Positions 56,146 to 64,000 of a stretch of DNA of 64,000 nucleotides are shown piece by piece. Positions within the stretch are counted from its first letter, which is position 1. The number at the start of each line of letters is the position of its first letter. The stretch comes from 66-474 sp036759545 (GTDB lineage Bacteria; Pseudomonadota; Gammaproteobacteria; Xanthomonadales; Rhodanobacteraceae): NCBI GenBank assembly GCA_036759545.1, contig DAIOUL010000005.1, positions 4,589-68,588 on the forward strand, written 5' to 3'. The position numbers and the translations under genes were made by a program. The notes beneath the pieces are model-generated. The model saw only the letters and a list, made by a program, of their open reading frames with translations. It was not told the origin of the DNA and searched no databases.

Positions 56146-57795
56146 ATGCGCCGCCTCGTCCTCACCGCAACTGTCGCTGCCGCATGTCTTGCCGCTTCCG
56201 CACAGCCCGCAGCTCCGGCGCAATTCACGCCCGCCATCACCGCGCAGGGCTTTCGCGACTATGACAAGGCGATCTCCTCCGATTACATGGAAGGCCGCAA
56301 GCCCGGCACCGAAGGCGCACAGCGCGCGACCGCTTACATCGTCGAGCAGTTCAAGAAGCTCGGCCTGCAGCCGGGCAATAACGGTGCGTGGTTCCAGACC
56401 GTGCCGACCGTGTCGGCCACAGTGCAGAACAAGAACACGCTGAAGCTGGATGTGAGCGAAGGCGGCGGCACGCAATCGTTCGCCTACGGCAGCGACATGG
56501 TCGTGTACGACCCGCAGGACAAGCCGCACGTCGCAATCAAGGATTCGCCGATCGTCTATCTCGGTTACGGCGTCGATGCGCCGGAATACCAATGGAACGA
56601 CTACGCCAGCCAGGACGTGAAAGGCAAGACCGTGATCGTGCTGGTCAACGATCCCGGTTTCGGCGATCACGATCCGAAGCTGTTCAAGGGCCGCGCGATG
56701 ACCTATTACGGCCGCTGGACATACAAGTACGAGCAATGCGCGCGCGCAGGCGCGGCCGCGTGCCTGATCGTGCACGACACCGATGCGGCGGGCTATCCGT
56801 GGACCGTAGTCAAGAATTCCTGGACCGGTCCGCAACTGAGCCTGCCCACGAGCGAGGATCCCGCGCCGCGCACGCCGGTGGTCGGCTGGCTCACCACCGA
56901 ATCCGCGCGGCGGTTGTTTTCGAAGGCGGGGCTCGATTTCGACAAGCTGAAAGCCGCGGCCGATCATCGCGGTTTCAAACCCGTCGCGTTGAACGCCAAG
57001 GCGTCGGTCGCCTTCGACAGCACCATCGAACACGGCAGCGCCAACAACGTGCTCGGTCTGATCAAGGGCAGCAAGAAGCCGGACGAAGTGATCGTGTACT
57101 CGGCGCACTGGGACCACTTCGGCCGCGATCCGAAATTGAAAGGCGACCAGATCTTCAACGGCGCGATCGACAACGGCACCGGCATCGCCGCGTTGCTGGA
57201 AATCGCCGGCGCGTTCGCCAAGCAGAAACCGGAGCGCAGCGTGCTGTTCCTGGCCGACACGTTGGAGGAATCCGGCCTGCTCGGTTCGCTCTACTACACG
57301 ATGCACCCGGTGTTTCCGCTCACCAAGACCGTCGCCGACATCAACATGGACGCGATGGACGTGATCGGCCCGACGAAGAACCTGCAGATCATCGGCAGCG
57401 GCCAGTCGCAACTGGAAGACATGCTGAAAGCGGTGCTGAAAAAACAGGGCCGTTCCGCCAGCCCGGACGCCACGCCGGAGAACGGTTTCTATTTCCGCTC
57501 CGACCATTTCAGCTTCGCCAAGGCCGGCGTGCCCGCGCTGATGACGCAGACCGGCGACGACAAAGTCGATGGCGGCGTCACCGCGGGCCGCGCCGCGCTG
57601 GCCGACTACACGGCCAACCGCTACCACACGCCGCAGGACAATTTCGATCCGAAGTGGGATTTCTCCGGCGTCGCAGAAGACGCGCAGGCGTTGTTCGAAG
57701 TCGGCAACCAACTCGCCAACAGCGAGCAATGGCCGAAGTGGAATGCGGACAGCGAATTTCGTGCGAAACGCGAGAAGATGATGCAGGCGCACTGA
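56146..57795 (+). CDS. M28 family zinc metallopeptidase, exported
   Basis: 549 residues with a Sec signal peptide (MRRLVLTATVAAACLAASA). A PA (protease-associated) insert is at about 140-260. The M28 zinc site shows SAHWDHFG (His), NGAIDNGTG (bridging Asp), LEESGLLGS (Glu), DINMDAMD and FRSDHFSF (His). Aminopeptidase or carboxypeptidase in the periplasm. ATG 56146 has AAGGAGAG upstream. Confidence 0.92.
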   Translation: MRRLVLTATVAAACLAASAQPAAPAQFTPAITAQGFRDYDKAISSDYMEGRKPGTEGAQRATAYIVEQFKKLGLQPGNNGAWFQTVPTVSATVQNKNTLKLDVSEGGGTQSFAYGSDMVVYDPQDKPHVAIKDSPIVYLGYGVDAPEYQWNDYASQDVKGKTVIVLVNDPGFGDHDPKLFKGRAMTYYGRWTYKYEQCARAGAAACLIVHDTDAAGYPWTVVKNSWTGPQLSLPTSEDPAPRTPVVGWLTTESARRLFSKAGLDFDKLKAAADHRGFKPVALNAKASVAFDSTIEHGSANNVLGLIKGSKKPDEVIVYSAHWDHFGRDPKLKGDQIFNGAIDNGTGIAALLEIAGAFAKQKPERSVLFLADTLEESGLLGSLYYTMHPVFPLTKTVADINMDAMDVIGPTKNLQIIGSGQSQLEDMLKAVLKKQGRSASPDATPENGFYFRSDHFSFAKAGVPALMTQTGDDKVDGGVTAGRAALADYTANRYHTPQDNFDPKWDFSGVAEDAQALFEVGNQLANSEQWPKWNADSEFRAKREKMMQAH

Positions 57796-57808
57796 CCGCA
57801 TCATCTCT

Positions 57809-57907
57809 CGTCATTCCGGGGCCGCGCGCAGCGCGGAACCCGGAATCTGCTCTGCCGGCGTGGAGAAGCAGATTCCGGATCGCGGCTGCGCCGCGTCCGG
57901 AATGACG
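57809..57907. repeat. CGTCATTCCGG...CCGGAATGACG element
   Basis: 99 bp with perfect 11-base inverted ends, between the M28 peptidase and VOC genes. The interior pair CGGAATCTGC/GCAGATTCCG lengthens the dyad. Confidence 0.75.
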
Positions 57908-57941
57908 GAACCTGGGACCTACGAAGACAGGAACAAACCTG

Positions 57942-58322
57942 ATGCACCACTCACGCCTGTGCTCCATGCAGATCGACTGCAACGTCGACGACATCGACGA
58001 GGCTGCGTGCTTCTGGGCCGCGGCACTCGGCCGCCCGGTGGACATGGCTCATCCGGGCAGCCGCGGCAAGTACCGGCAGCTTGCGACCTTGCCGGACGAA
58101 CCGATGGTGCAGTTGCAGCGCGTCGAGCACGAAAGCCGCGTGCACCTCGATATCGAAACCGATGACATCGAGGCGGAAGTCGCGCGGCTGGAAAAGCTCG
58201 GCGCGGTGATCGACCAACGCTTCGAAAGATGGGTGGTGATGCGCGCGCCGAGCGGCCAGCGCTTCTGCGTCGTGCGCGTGCAAAGGCCGGAGTGGCCGAA
58301 GCATGCGAATCGGTGGGATTGA
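57942..58322 (+). CDS. VOC family (glyoxalase-like) protein
   Basis: 126 residues. A single vicinal-oxygen-chelate module: MQIDCNVDDIDEAACFWAAALGRPV, then RVHLDIETDDIEAEVARLEKLGA and a final RFCVVRV. Members bind metals or small ligands; no enzyme can be named. The start may be ATG 57942 (MHHSRLCSMQID) or a later ATG at 57966. Confidence 0.75.
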   Translation: MHHSRLCSMQIDCNVDDIDEAACFWAAALGRPVDMAHPGSRGKYRQLATLPDEPMVQLQRVEHESRVHLDIETDDIEAEVARLEKLGAVIDQRFERWVVMRAPSGQRFCVVRVQRPEWPKHANRWD

Positions 58323-58323
58323 C

Positions 58324-58409
58324 GTAGCCCGGATGAAGCGAAGCGGAGTCCGGGGCATTTGCGCGCCTCATTCCCGGATTGGGGCGCTACGCGCCTTCAT
58401 CCGGGCTAC
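58324..58409. repeat. GTAGCCCGGATG...CATCCGGGCTAC element
   Basis: 86 bp with perfect 12-base inverted ends. The interior contains GAAGCG, CCCGGATTGGGG and CGCTACGCG. Right after the VOC stop. Same family as 3704-3788. Confidence 0.75.
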
Positions 58410-58431
58410 TTGCTGGGCTGCGAAGCCCAGC

Positions 58432-58713
58432 CTACGCGCTCGGAAGTCCGCCGATGTGTGGCATGATCTCTTCCATTGTTGTCTCAAAAATATGTGCCAT
58501 CGCTTGCACCTCGATAGCAGTAAACGGAATTCTGCCGTGCATACGTCGCGACATCGAAGCCTTGTCCAACAGCGTTCGGCGCCCAATACGATTGCATAAT
58601 TCACGTGCGAAAGCGTCATCGGTTTCAAAACCAGCTTTCATCATTCGCATCCGCAGCCACTGCATATTCACATAAACTTTCTTGCGGTGGACCCCGCCTG
58701 TGCCCCGCTTCAT
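58432..58713 (-). CDS. Small HTH-like protein in an AT-rich islet
   Basis: 93 residues from ATG 58713, preceded by GGAGAG at good spacing (a longer frame starts at 58758). The part FARELCNRIGRRTLLDKASMSRRMHGRIPFTAIEVQAMAHIFETTMEEIMPHIG has the layout of a Cro/CI-type helix-turn-helix, but the match is loose. The N-terminus is basic. Codons are AT-rich and unlike neighbours, so the gene was probably acquired. Its partner or target is unknown. No other gene of a phage is near. Confidence 0.5.
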   Translation of the reverse strand: MKRGTGGVHRKKVYVNMQWLRMRMMKAGFETDDAFARELCNRIGRRTLLDKASMSRRMHGRIPFTAIEVQAMAHIFETTMEEIMPHIGGLPSA

Positions 58714-58828
58714 TTTTACTCTCCAGGTTCGGTAGTGGTTGTGCCGCCACTCATGCAAAAAATCGAAATGAAACTAATGAGTTTGTGACTTTATCTAAGA
58801 CAACGAAATCCCAGTTCTCATTGCGAAC
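58714..58828. other. AT-rich gap before hemF
   Basis: About 115 bp of lower GC between the HTH gene and the hemF stop, with AAAAAATCG and TTATCTAAGA segments. It should hold the promoter of the HTH gene; no clear boxes were found. Confidence 0.4.
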
Positions 58829-59731
58829 CTAAACCCACTCACGTGAAATTAAATACTTCCTCAACCTCGCCTCCGCGCTCCCTTCCTCCGGCACATATCC
58901 GTACTCATATCGCACCTGCGGCGGCAGGGACATCAGGATGGACTCGGCGCGGCCGCCGGATTGCAGGCCGAACAGCGTGCCGCGGTCGTACACCAGATTG
59001 AATTCCACGTAGCGGCCGCGGCGGTACAACTGGAACTCGCGCTCGCGTTCGCCGTAGGGCGTGTCCTTGCGGCGCTCGACGATCGGCAGGTAGGCATCGA
59101 TGAATCCGTCGCCGACCGCGCGCAGAAACGCGAAGCACGTTTCGAAATCCCACGCGTTCAGATCGTCGAAGAACAAGCCACCGATGCCGCGCGCCTCATT
59201 GCGGTGCTTGATGAAGAAATACTCGTCGCACCACTTCTTGTATTTCGGATAGACCTCGCCGCCGAATGGCGTGCACAGATCGCGCGCGACGGTGTGCCAG
59301 TGCACGCAGTCCTCGTCGAGTGGATAGAACGGCGTGAGATCGAAGCCGCCGCCGAACCACCACACCGGCTCCGCATCCGGCTTATGCGCCTCGAAGAAGC
59401 GCACGTTCATGTGCGCGGTCGGCACGTACGGATTGCGCGGATGCACCACCACCGACACGCCATTGGCGAGCCACGAACGGCCGGCTAATTCAGGCCGCTG
59501 CGCGCTGGCCGAAGGCGGCAGCGTATCGCCGAACACCTTGGAATAACCGACGCCGGCCTGCTCGAATACCGCACCGTTCTTCAGCACTCGAGTGCGGCCG
59601 CCGCCGCCGGACAGACGTGACCACACGTCATCACCGAAACGCGCTTCGCTCTCGAATGATTCGAACGCGTCGCACAGGCGATCCTGCAAACCGCGCAAAT
59701 AGGTTTCGACTTGGCCGGCGTGGTCGGACAT
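58829..59731 (-). CDS. hemF: Coproporphyrinogen III oxidase, oxygen-dependent
   Basis: 300 residues. Converts coproporphyrinogen III to protoporphyrinogen IX with O2. Diagnostic segments: VVHPRNPYVPTAHMNVRFFE, WWFGGGFDLTPFYP, HRNEARGIGGLFFDD and EFNLVYDRGTLFGLQSGGRAESILMSLPP. ATG 59731 (MSDHAGQVETYLRGLQ) is the normal start. Upstream is a CCGTTCG element. Confidence 0.95.
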   Translation of the reverse strand: MSDHAGQVETYLRGLQDRLCDAFESFESEARFGDDVWSRLSGGGGRTRVLKNGAVFEQAGVGYSKVFGDTLPPSASAQRPELAGRSWLANGVSVVVHPRNPYVPTAHMNVRFFEAHKPDAEPVWWFGGGFDLTPFYPLDEDCVHWHTVARDLCTPFGGEVYPKYKKWCDEYFFIKHRNEARGIGGLFFDDLNAWDFETCFAFLRAVGDGFIDAYLPIVERRKDTPYGEREREFQLYRRGRYVEFNLVYDRGTLFGLQSGGRAESILMSLPPQVRYEYGYVPEEGSAEARLRKYLISREWV

Positions 59732-59740
59732 GTTTTGATT

Positions 59741-59833
59741 CCGTTCGCACTGAGCGTAGGCGCGCAGCGCCGAAGTCGAAGTGCAAACGTGCTTCGACTC
59801 CGCTTGCTCGCAAGCTACGCTCAGCACGAACGG
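59741..59833. repeat. CCGTTCG...CGAACGG element
   Basis: 93 bp with 19-base imperfect inverted ends (CCGTTCGCACTGAGCGTAG and CTACGCTCAGCACGAACGG, 17 of 19). It lies between hemF and the exported protein gene, in the hemF promoter region. Same family as 33029. Confidence 0.7.
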
Positions 59834-59842
59834 TTCTACAAC

Positions 59843-60235
59843 TCAATGCATCATCGCAAACCGGTTGTTGATGTCAGTGGTGAGGTTCTGGATCCAGCTC
59901 GGATAGTTAGTGTGGATGTAGCGCACGCCGTTCTTCACTTCGTACTTCAGGTTGCTGCTGTTGAGGTAATTGATCTGCACCTGATGGCGGTCGTAATGCA
60001 CGGCGATGGTGACGCTGAAGTCGCGCCGCGCGTAGGTGGCGTCGATCTCGCCCGGCATGTGCCGCGCGATCGCCCAGCCGCGGCCGGTCAGCGCTTCCGT
60101 CACCGCGTTCTGCACCTGCGCCTCGCTTACGCCCGGCGGCACCTGGATCGGCGGCGGGTCGTTCAGCGGAACCTGGCGGAACGCCATCGTCAGCAGCAGC
60201 AGCGGCAACAGCAGGACCAGATGGATGCGTTTCAT
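59843..60235 (-). CDS. Small exported protein of unknown function
   Basis: 130 residues with a Sec signal or anchor (MKRIHLVLLLPLLLLTMAF). The mature part includes PPGVSEAQVQNAVTEALTGRGWAIARHMPGEIDATYARRDFSVTIAVHY and YEVKNGVRYIHTNYPSWIQNL, with no catalytic motif that I recognise. It may be a member of a conserved Xanthomonadales family of small periplasmic proteins. ATG 60235 has an AGGGGAAG site. Its promoter must lie in the 140 bp shared with the divergent ketosynthase gene. Confidence 0.7.
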   Translation of the reverse strand: MKRIHLVLLLPLLLLTMAFRQVPLNDPPPIQVPPGVSEAQVQNAVTEALTGRGWAIARHMPGEIDATYARRDFSVTIAVHYDRHQVQINYLNSSNLKYEVKNGVRYIHTNYPSWIQNLTTDINNRFAMMH

Positions 60236-60375
60236 GTTCTTCTTCCCCTTTGGATGAGTTGCAACGGTGCAACCGCGCAAGCTTGGCAGCAGCGCGCCCC
60301 GCGCTCAAGTATCCACCCTTGACCGATCCGCCACGGCGCTTGCGTATACTGCGCGGCCACTTTGGAGCTGTCCGC

Positions 60376-61575
60376 TTGCCCGCACGTATTCCGCCGCTCG
60401 CCGTCACCGCGTACAGCGCGACTTCCGCGCTGAGCCGCGGTGTGGCCGCGCACGCAGGTGCGCTGCGCGAAGGACGCGGTGGTTTGCGCGCGAACGATTT
60501 TTCCTCTGCGCCACTGGAATGCTTCATCGGCCGCGTGGAAGGGCTTGAAGATGCGCCGCTGCCGTCGACACTCGCACATTGGGAATGCCGCAACAACCGA
60601 TTGGCTTGGCTGGGCTTGAACCAGGATGGATTGCTCGATGCCGTGCAAGCTGCGATCGAGCGCCACGGCGCCAATCGCGTGGCACTGATCCTCGGCACCT
60701 CGACCGCCAGCATCGGCGCCAGCGAAGAAGCGTATCGACGCCTGGAAGACGGACACTTTCCACCGGATCTGCAACGGCCCGGCATCCATACCCCGCATTC
60801 GCTGACCGCCTTCGTTGCGGAAGCGGCGGGCATTACCGGACCTGCGATGACGATCTCGACCGCGTGTTCTTCTTCGGCAAAAGTGTTCGCGTCGGCGGAA
60901 CGCATGATCCGCTTGGGTTTGGTGGATGCCGCCTTGGTCGGCGGCGTGGACACCTTGTGCGACAGCGTGCTGTTCGGCTTCAACGCGCTGGAGCTGGTAT
61001 CGCCCGAACCGTGCCGGCCGTTCGATGCGCAACGCAAGGGCATTTCGATCGGCGAAGCCGCGGCGTTTGCGCTCTTGCAGCGCGTGGATGTGGAACCGGA
61101 TGCGCCGCGGCTGATCGGCTATGGCGAGTCGTCCGACGCATACCACATGTCCACGCCGCATCCGCAAGGCCGCGGCGCACGCGCGGCGCTGGATGACGCG
61201 CTGGCGCGTGCGGGACTGGACGAAGACCAGATCGATTACATCAACCTGCACGGCACGGCCACGCTGAAGAACGACGAAGTGGAAGCGACGCTGCTGGGCG
61301 AACGGTTTTCGCCGCGCGTACGCGCCAGTTCCACCAAGGGTTTTACCGGCCACACGCTGGGCGCCGCCGGCGGACTGGAGGCGGTGTTCGCACTGATCGC
61401 GATCGAACAGAGGTTGATTCCCGGCAATCTCGGCTGCACCCAGCCCGAAGCCGCTTGCGCGCAACAACTTGCGTTGCAAAACGAACAGCGCGACGTGCGC
61501 GTGGCGCTGTCCACTTCGTTCGGATTCGGCGGCAACAACGCATGCCTGGTTTTCGCGCGGGCGGATTTCGCATGA
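60376..61575 (+). CDS. Beta-ketoacyl-ACP synthase (polyene/resorcinol type)
   Basis: 399 residues from TTG 60376, which has GGAG eight bases upstream; no ATG fits. The condensing triad is complete: Cys164 (STACSSS), His292 (NLHGTAT) and His326 (GFTGHTLGAAG). It differs from the copy at 1869-3089 and from FabF in loops. It resembles the ketosynthases of aryl-polyene/xanthomonadin clusters, where it pairs with a chain-length factor. The stop overlaps the next gene's ATG (ATGA). Confidence 0.85.
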   Translation: MPARIPPLAVTAYSATSALSRGVAAHAGALREGRGGLRANDFSSAPLECFIGRVEGLEDAPLPSTLAHWECRNNRLAWLGLNQDGLLDAVQAAIERHGANRVALILGTSTASIGASEEAYRRLEDGHFPPDLQRPGIHTPHSLTAFVAEAAGITGPAMTISTACSSSAKVFASAERMIRLGLVDAALVGGVDTLCDSVLFGFNALELVSPEPCRPFDAQRKGISIGEAAAFALLQRVDVEPDAPRLIGYGESSDAYHMSTPHPQGRGARAALDDALARAGLDEDQIDYINLHGTATLKNDEVEATLLGERFSPRVRASSTKGFTGHTLGAAGGLEAVFALIAIEQRLIPGNLGCTQPEAACAQQLALQNEQRDVRVALSTSFGFGGNNACLVFARADFA

Positions 61576-62372
61576 ACGACCTGCGCGTTTGCATTGAAGG
61601 CGTGGGCGCATGGCTGCGCGGCGCGCCGGACTGGAACACGTTGCGCACGATCCTGCGTGGGGAGCATGGCCTGCGCGAAGATGCGCCTTCCAAGCCCGCA
61701 GCAGCCGCATTGCCGCCGGCCGAGCGGCGGCGCGCGCCCGAAGCGGTGCTGCTGGCGGCCGAAGTCGCCGGACAGGCTTGCGAACAAGCGAATCGCGAGC
61801 CTTCTTCGATGCCGTGCGTATTCGCTTCCACGCACGGCGAATTGTCGATCACCGATTACATGTGCGCGACTCTGGCGAACGCGCCGCGCGAATTGTCGCC
61901 GACGAAATTCCACAACTCTGTGCACAACGCACCGGCGGGTTACTGGACCATCGCCACGCACTGCGAGCGCGCGTCAAACGCGATCACCGGCTGGCATACG
62001 AGTTTCGGTGCGGGATTGCTGGAAGCAGCGACGCTCGTCGCGGCGGAACAGACGCCGGTCTTGTTCGCCGCCTACGACACCGCGTCGAGCGGACCGTTGG
62101 CCGAGATGACGCGCACCACGCAGTCGTTCGGCACCGCGCTGGTATTGTTGCCGGCCAACGTCGCGGATGTATGGTCGATCACATTGAATCTGCGTGCCGG
62201 CAGCGCATTCGATCTACCGCCGTTGCCCGAATCGGTCACCGCCGCGGCCGCGGACAATCCGCTGACCGCGCACGCACTGGCGTTCCTGGCCGCATTGGCG
62301 GACGATGCGCGCGTACGCTTGACCTTGCCGGCCGCATCGGGTCTGCTCCTCGACATGGAGGTTTCGTTTTGA
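61572..62372 (+). CDS. Beta-ketoacyl synthase chain length factor
   Basis: 266 residues, a shortened ketosynthase-like protein. Where the enzyme has a catalytic Cys this one reads FHNSVHNAPAGYWTI, so it cannot condense and probably sets chain length with the upstream ketosynthase, as in type II polyketide or aryl-polyene systems. The family (Ketoacyl-synt_2) is small and usually found beside a ketosynthase. Coupled on both sides by four-base overlaps. Confidence 0.8.
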   Translation: MNDLRVCIEGVGAWLRGAPDWNTLRTILRGEHGLREDAPSKPAAAALPPAERRRAPEAVLLAAEVAGQACEQANREPSSMPCVFASTHGELSITDYMCATLANAPRELSPTKFHNSVHNAPAGYWTIATHCERASNAITGWHTSFGAGLLEAATLVAAEQTPVLFAAYDTASSGPLAEMTRTTQSFGTALVLLPANVADVWSITLNLRAGSAFDLPPLPESVTAAAADNPLTAHALAFLAALADDARVRLTLPAASGLLLDMEVSF

Positions 62373-63166
62373 AAATCGTGCCCCGCTACTGCGTGCTGAT
62401 CCCCTGCCTCAACGAGGAGCGCGCGATTGGCCCGTTGTTGCGCGCCGTTTTAACGCAGTGTTCCGAGGTGATCGTGGTGGACGATGGTTCCGACGATCGC
62501 ACTCCGGAAATCGCTTCGGCATTGCCGGTGACGTTGCTGCGGCACACTTCGCGGCGCGGCAAGGGCGAGGCGCTGCGCACGGGCTTTCGCGAAGCGCTCA
62601 AACGCGGCTTCGACGCGGTGCTGACGATGGACGGCGACGGCCAGCACGCGCCGGAAGACATTCCGCGCATCCTCGATGCCGCGCTGGCGTTTCCGGACCA
62701 TATCGTGATCGGCGCGCGCCTGTTGAATCGGGTGCAGCAACCTGCCGGCCGGCGTTTTGCCAACGCGTTCGCGGATTGGGGCATCAGCTGGGGCTGCGGC
62801 AAACCGGTCGCCGACACGCAGAGCGGCCAGCGCTGGTATCCGCGCGCGGCCATGGAGCTGGTCGATCTGCGTTCCGAGGATTTCGTGTTTGAGGCGGCGA
62901 TCCTGATCGCCGCGTGTCGCGATCTCGACATGGGCGTGGTGTCGGTACCGATCGAATCGCGCTACGCGGGCGAGTTCCGGCTGTCGCATTTCCGCCCGGT
63001 ACGCGATGTCTCGCGCATCACGCTCTACACGATCGGCCGGGTCGCGCACTACGGCAACATCTTCGCGAGTTACCGCCGTTCGCACGGCACACCTCCGCTG
63101 GTACACGACCCGGAAGGATTGTGCGGTGCGATTGACGCGCAGCCCGCGAGAGTCGGGCCAAGCTGA
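62369..63166 (+). CDS. Family 2 glycosyltransferase
   Basis: 265 residues. A GT-A fold: LIPCLNEERAI, VVDDGSDDRT (Asp38-39) and TMDGDGQH with the DXD-like Asp88-Gly-Asp90. TTG 62369 is used, with GGAGG seven bases upstream; GTG 62378 is an alternative. No C-terminal transmembrane helices. It is the third gene of the ketosynthase unit and may transfer a sugar or polyprenyl-linked group to the product (inference). Confidence 0.85.
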   Translation: MKIVPRYCVLIPCLNEERAIGPLLRAVLTQCSEVIVVDDGSDDRTPEIASALPVTLLRHTSRRGKGEALRTGFREALKRGFDAVLTMDGDGQHAPEDIPRILDAALAFPDHIVIGARLLNRVQQPAGRRFANAFADWGISWGCGKPVADTQSGQRWYPRAAMELVDLRSEDFVFEAAILIAACRDLDMGVVSVPIESRYAGEFRLSHFRPVRDVSRITLYTIGRVAHYGNIFASYRRSHGTPPLVHDPEGLCGAIDAQPARVGPS

Positions 63167-63307
63167 TCACCGCCAGTTCGGAGCCTGGATCGGCACAGGG
63201 GATGTGCCGACGCAGAGGACACGCAGTGTCCGACGCGGCACCGTGGCGCGGCTTGCCGCGACCGTTTGCTTGCAACCCGCGGCAGGATGCCCGGTGTTGC
63301 AATATCA

Positions 63308-63937
63308 TCATTTCTCTTTCAGCGCGATCGCGTGGATGCCCGCGCTGTTCAGACGCTGCTTGGCCGACTCAAGCTCGGTCGCTGAAGCGAACGGTCCCAG
63401 CCGTACGCGATTCCAGGTCTGGCCGTTGATGGTGACCGGCTGCACGCTGGCGGTAAAGCCCTGCAGAGCGAGCTTCGCCTTCATCGCGTCTGCATCCGCG
63501 CTGCTCGGAAACGAACCGACCTGCAGCAGATAACCGCTGTTGGCGGAACCGGTTGTGGGTGCTGTCGCAGGCGGCGCATTCGCAGCAGGAGCGTTGGCCG
63601 CGGCGGCTTTCTGCTGCTCGGCCTTGGCCTGCGCCGACAGCTGCGCATCTGGAATCACCACTTCTTTTTCCGGCAGCACCGAGTAGAAATCGAAAGTCGG
63701 TTTGTTGCTATCGGACTTGTTCGACTGATCGGCGATGCCCGGCGCGCTGGCCTGCGGTGCGGTCGCTTGCGGATTGGGTTGCGGCTGATCGTGCCGGCGC
63801 AGGTTGGGCGCGTACCCGCCCCATACCACGATCGCGCAGAGGATCGCGCCGACGATCACACCGCCGCCGAATAATGCCCAGCCCGGCGCGCCGCCGTTCC
63901 GCACCGCTTGTCTGCCGTTGCGTTTTACCGTTGCCAT
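63308..63937 (-). CDS. SPOR domain protein, FtsN-like
   Basis: 209 residues. One transmembrane helix (about 19-40), a Pro/Ala/Gln-rich periplasmic linker, and a C-terminal SPOR domain (YLLQVGSFPSSADADAMKAKLALQGF ... WNRVRLGPFASATELESAKQRL). SPOR domains bind denuded peptidoglycan at the division septum. In related genomes it lies next to argS; here the window ends just upstream. GGAA site before ATG 63937. Confidence 0.9.
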   Translation of the reverse strand: MATVKRNGRQAVRNGGAPGWALFGGGVIVGAILCAIVVWGGYAPNLRRHDQPQPNPQATAPQASAPGIADQSNKSDSNKPTFDFYSVLPEKEVVIPDAQLSAQAKAEQQKAAAANAPAANAPPATAPTTGSANSGYLLQVGSFPSSADADAMKAKLALQGFTASVQPVTINGQTWNRVRLGPFASATELESAKQRLNSAGIHAIALKEK

Positions 63938-63945
63938 GAAATTCC

Positions 63946-64000
63946 GTGAGACGTGAGACGTGAGACGTGAGACGTGAGACGTGAGACGTGAGACGTGAGA
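63946..64000. repeat. (GTGAGAC)n heptanucleotide array, runs off window
   Basis: Seven perfect copies of GTGAGAC plus six bases of an eighth, reaching the last base. It starts eight bases before the SPOR gene ATG, so it forms the immediate upstream region of that gene. Confidence 0.95.

Overview
The window is ordinary high-GC gammaproteobacterial chromosome, most likely order Xanthomonadales (Lysobacterales), in or near Rhodanobacteraceae/Xanthomonadaceae. The support is gene content: trifunctional CysG next to cysK and a divergent cysB, a monomeric isocitrate dehydrogenase, a TAP-like hydrolase joined to a Nat-type ABC exporter, ubiJ-ubiB, a ketosynthase/chain-length-factor pair of the aryl-polyene type, and many palindromic intergenic repeats. 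No tRNA, rRNA, CRISPR array, insertion sequence or prophage was seen.

Layout. 1-3.1 kb: the end of a YqeY protein, an alpha/beta hydrolase, and an ACP plus ketosynthase pair. 3.2-4.4 kb: two small exported proteins, one frameshifted. 4.5-13.7 kb: sulfur assimilation (cysK, cysG, cysB, cysH, cysI, cysJ) with pheA between; the ATP sulfurylase genes are not here. 13.8-17.2 kb: class III aminotransferase with an MtnX-like phosphatase, then a lipid acyltransferase and arfB. 17.6-20.6 kb: trmL-ubiJ-ubiB and a 31-residue ORF. 20.8-26.6 kb: SDR, a large M16 peptidase, a lipoprotein, ubiE and a GST. 26.7-31.6 kb: a plus-strand operon (M1 peptidase, hydrolase, queF, FAD oxidoreductase). 31.8-36.1 kb: tatABC, a SYLF protein, hemH and a hydrolase. 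36.2-40.4 kb: a five-gene operon (membrane protein, XRE regulator, TAP-like hydrolase, NatA, NatB). 40.5-43.2 kb: an ECF sigma/anti-sigma pair divergent from a Tat-exported phosphoesterase and a cupredoxin. 43.3-48.4 kb: IDH, a GumN-family protein, a DUF1328 protein, rluE and a methyltransferase. 48.4-52.4 kb: a 1222-residue trimeric autotransporter with a long leader. 52.5-60.2 kb: tatD, hrpB, M28 peptidase, VOC protein, a small HTH gene and hemF. 60.4-63.9 kb: ketosynthase, chain length factor, GT2 glycosyltransferase and a SPOR protein.

The most informative regulatory signals are three. (1) A back-to-back pair of identical ECF-type promoters (GGGAATAAAC-N12-CGGT) sits between the sigma gene and the phosphoesterase/cupredoxin genes and ties the four into one probable stress regulon. 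(2) Two near-identical palindromes flank the core promoter of the XRE/Nat operon and suggest autoregulation. (3) The adhesin has a leader of about 300 nt holding a strongly paired multi-hairpin segment.

The intergenic space is rich in repeats: about 85-105 bp elements ending in CGTCATTCCGG/CCGGAATGACG, GTAGCCCGGATG/CATCCGGGCTAC elements, CCGTTCG...CGAACGG elements, CT-rich hairpins, and two heptanucleotide arrays directly before the start codons of tatD and the SPOR gene. All assignments come from reading the sequence; no database search was run.
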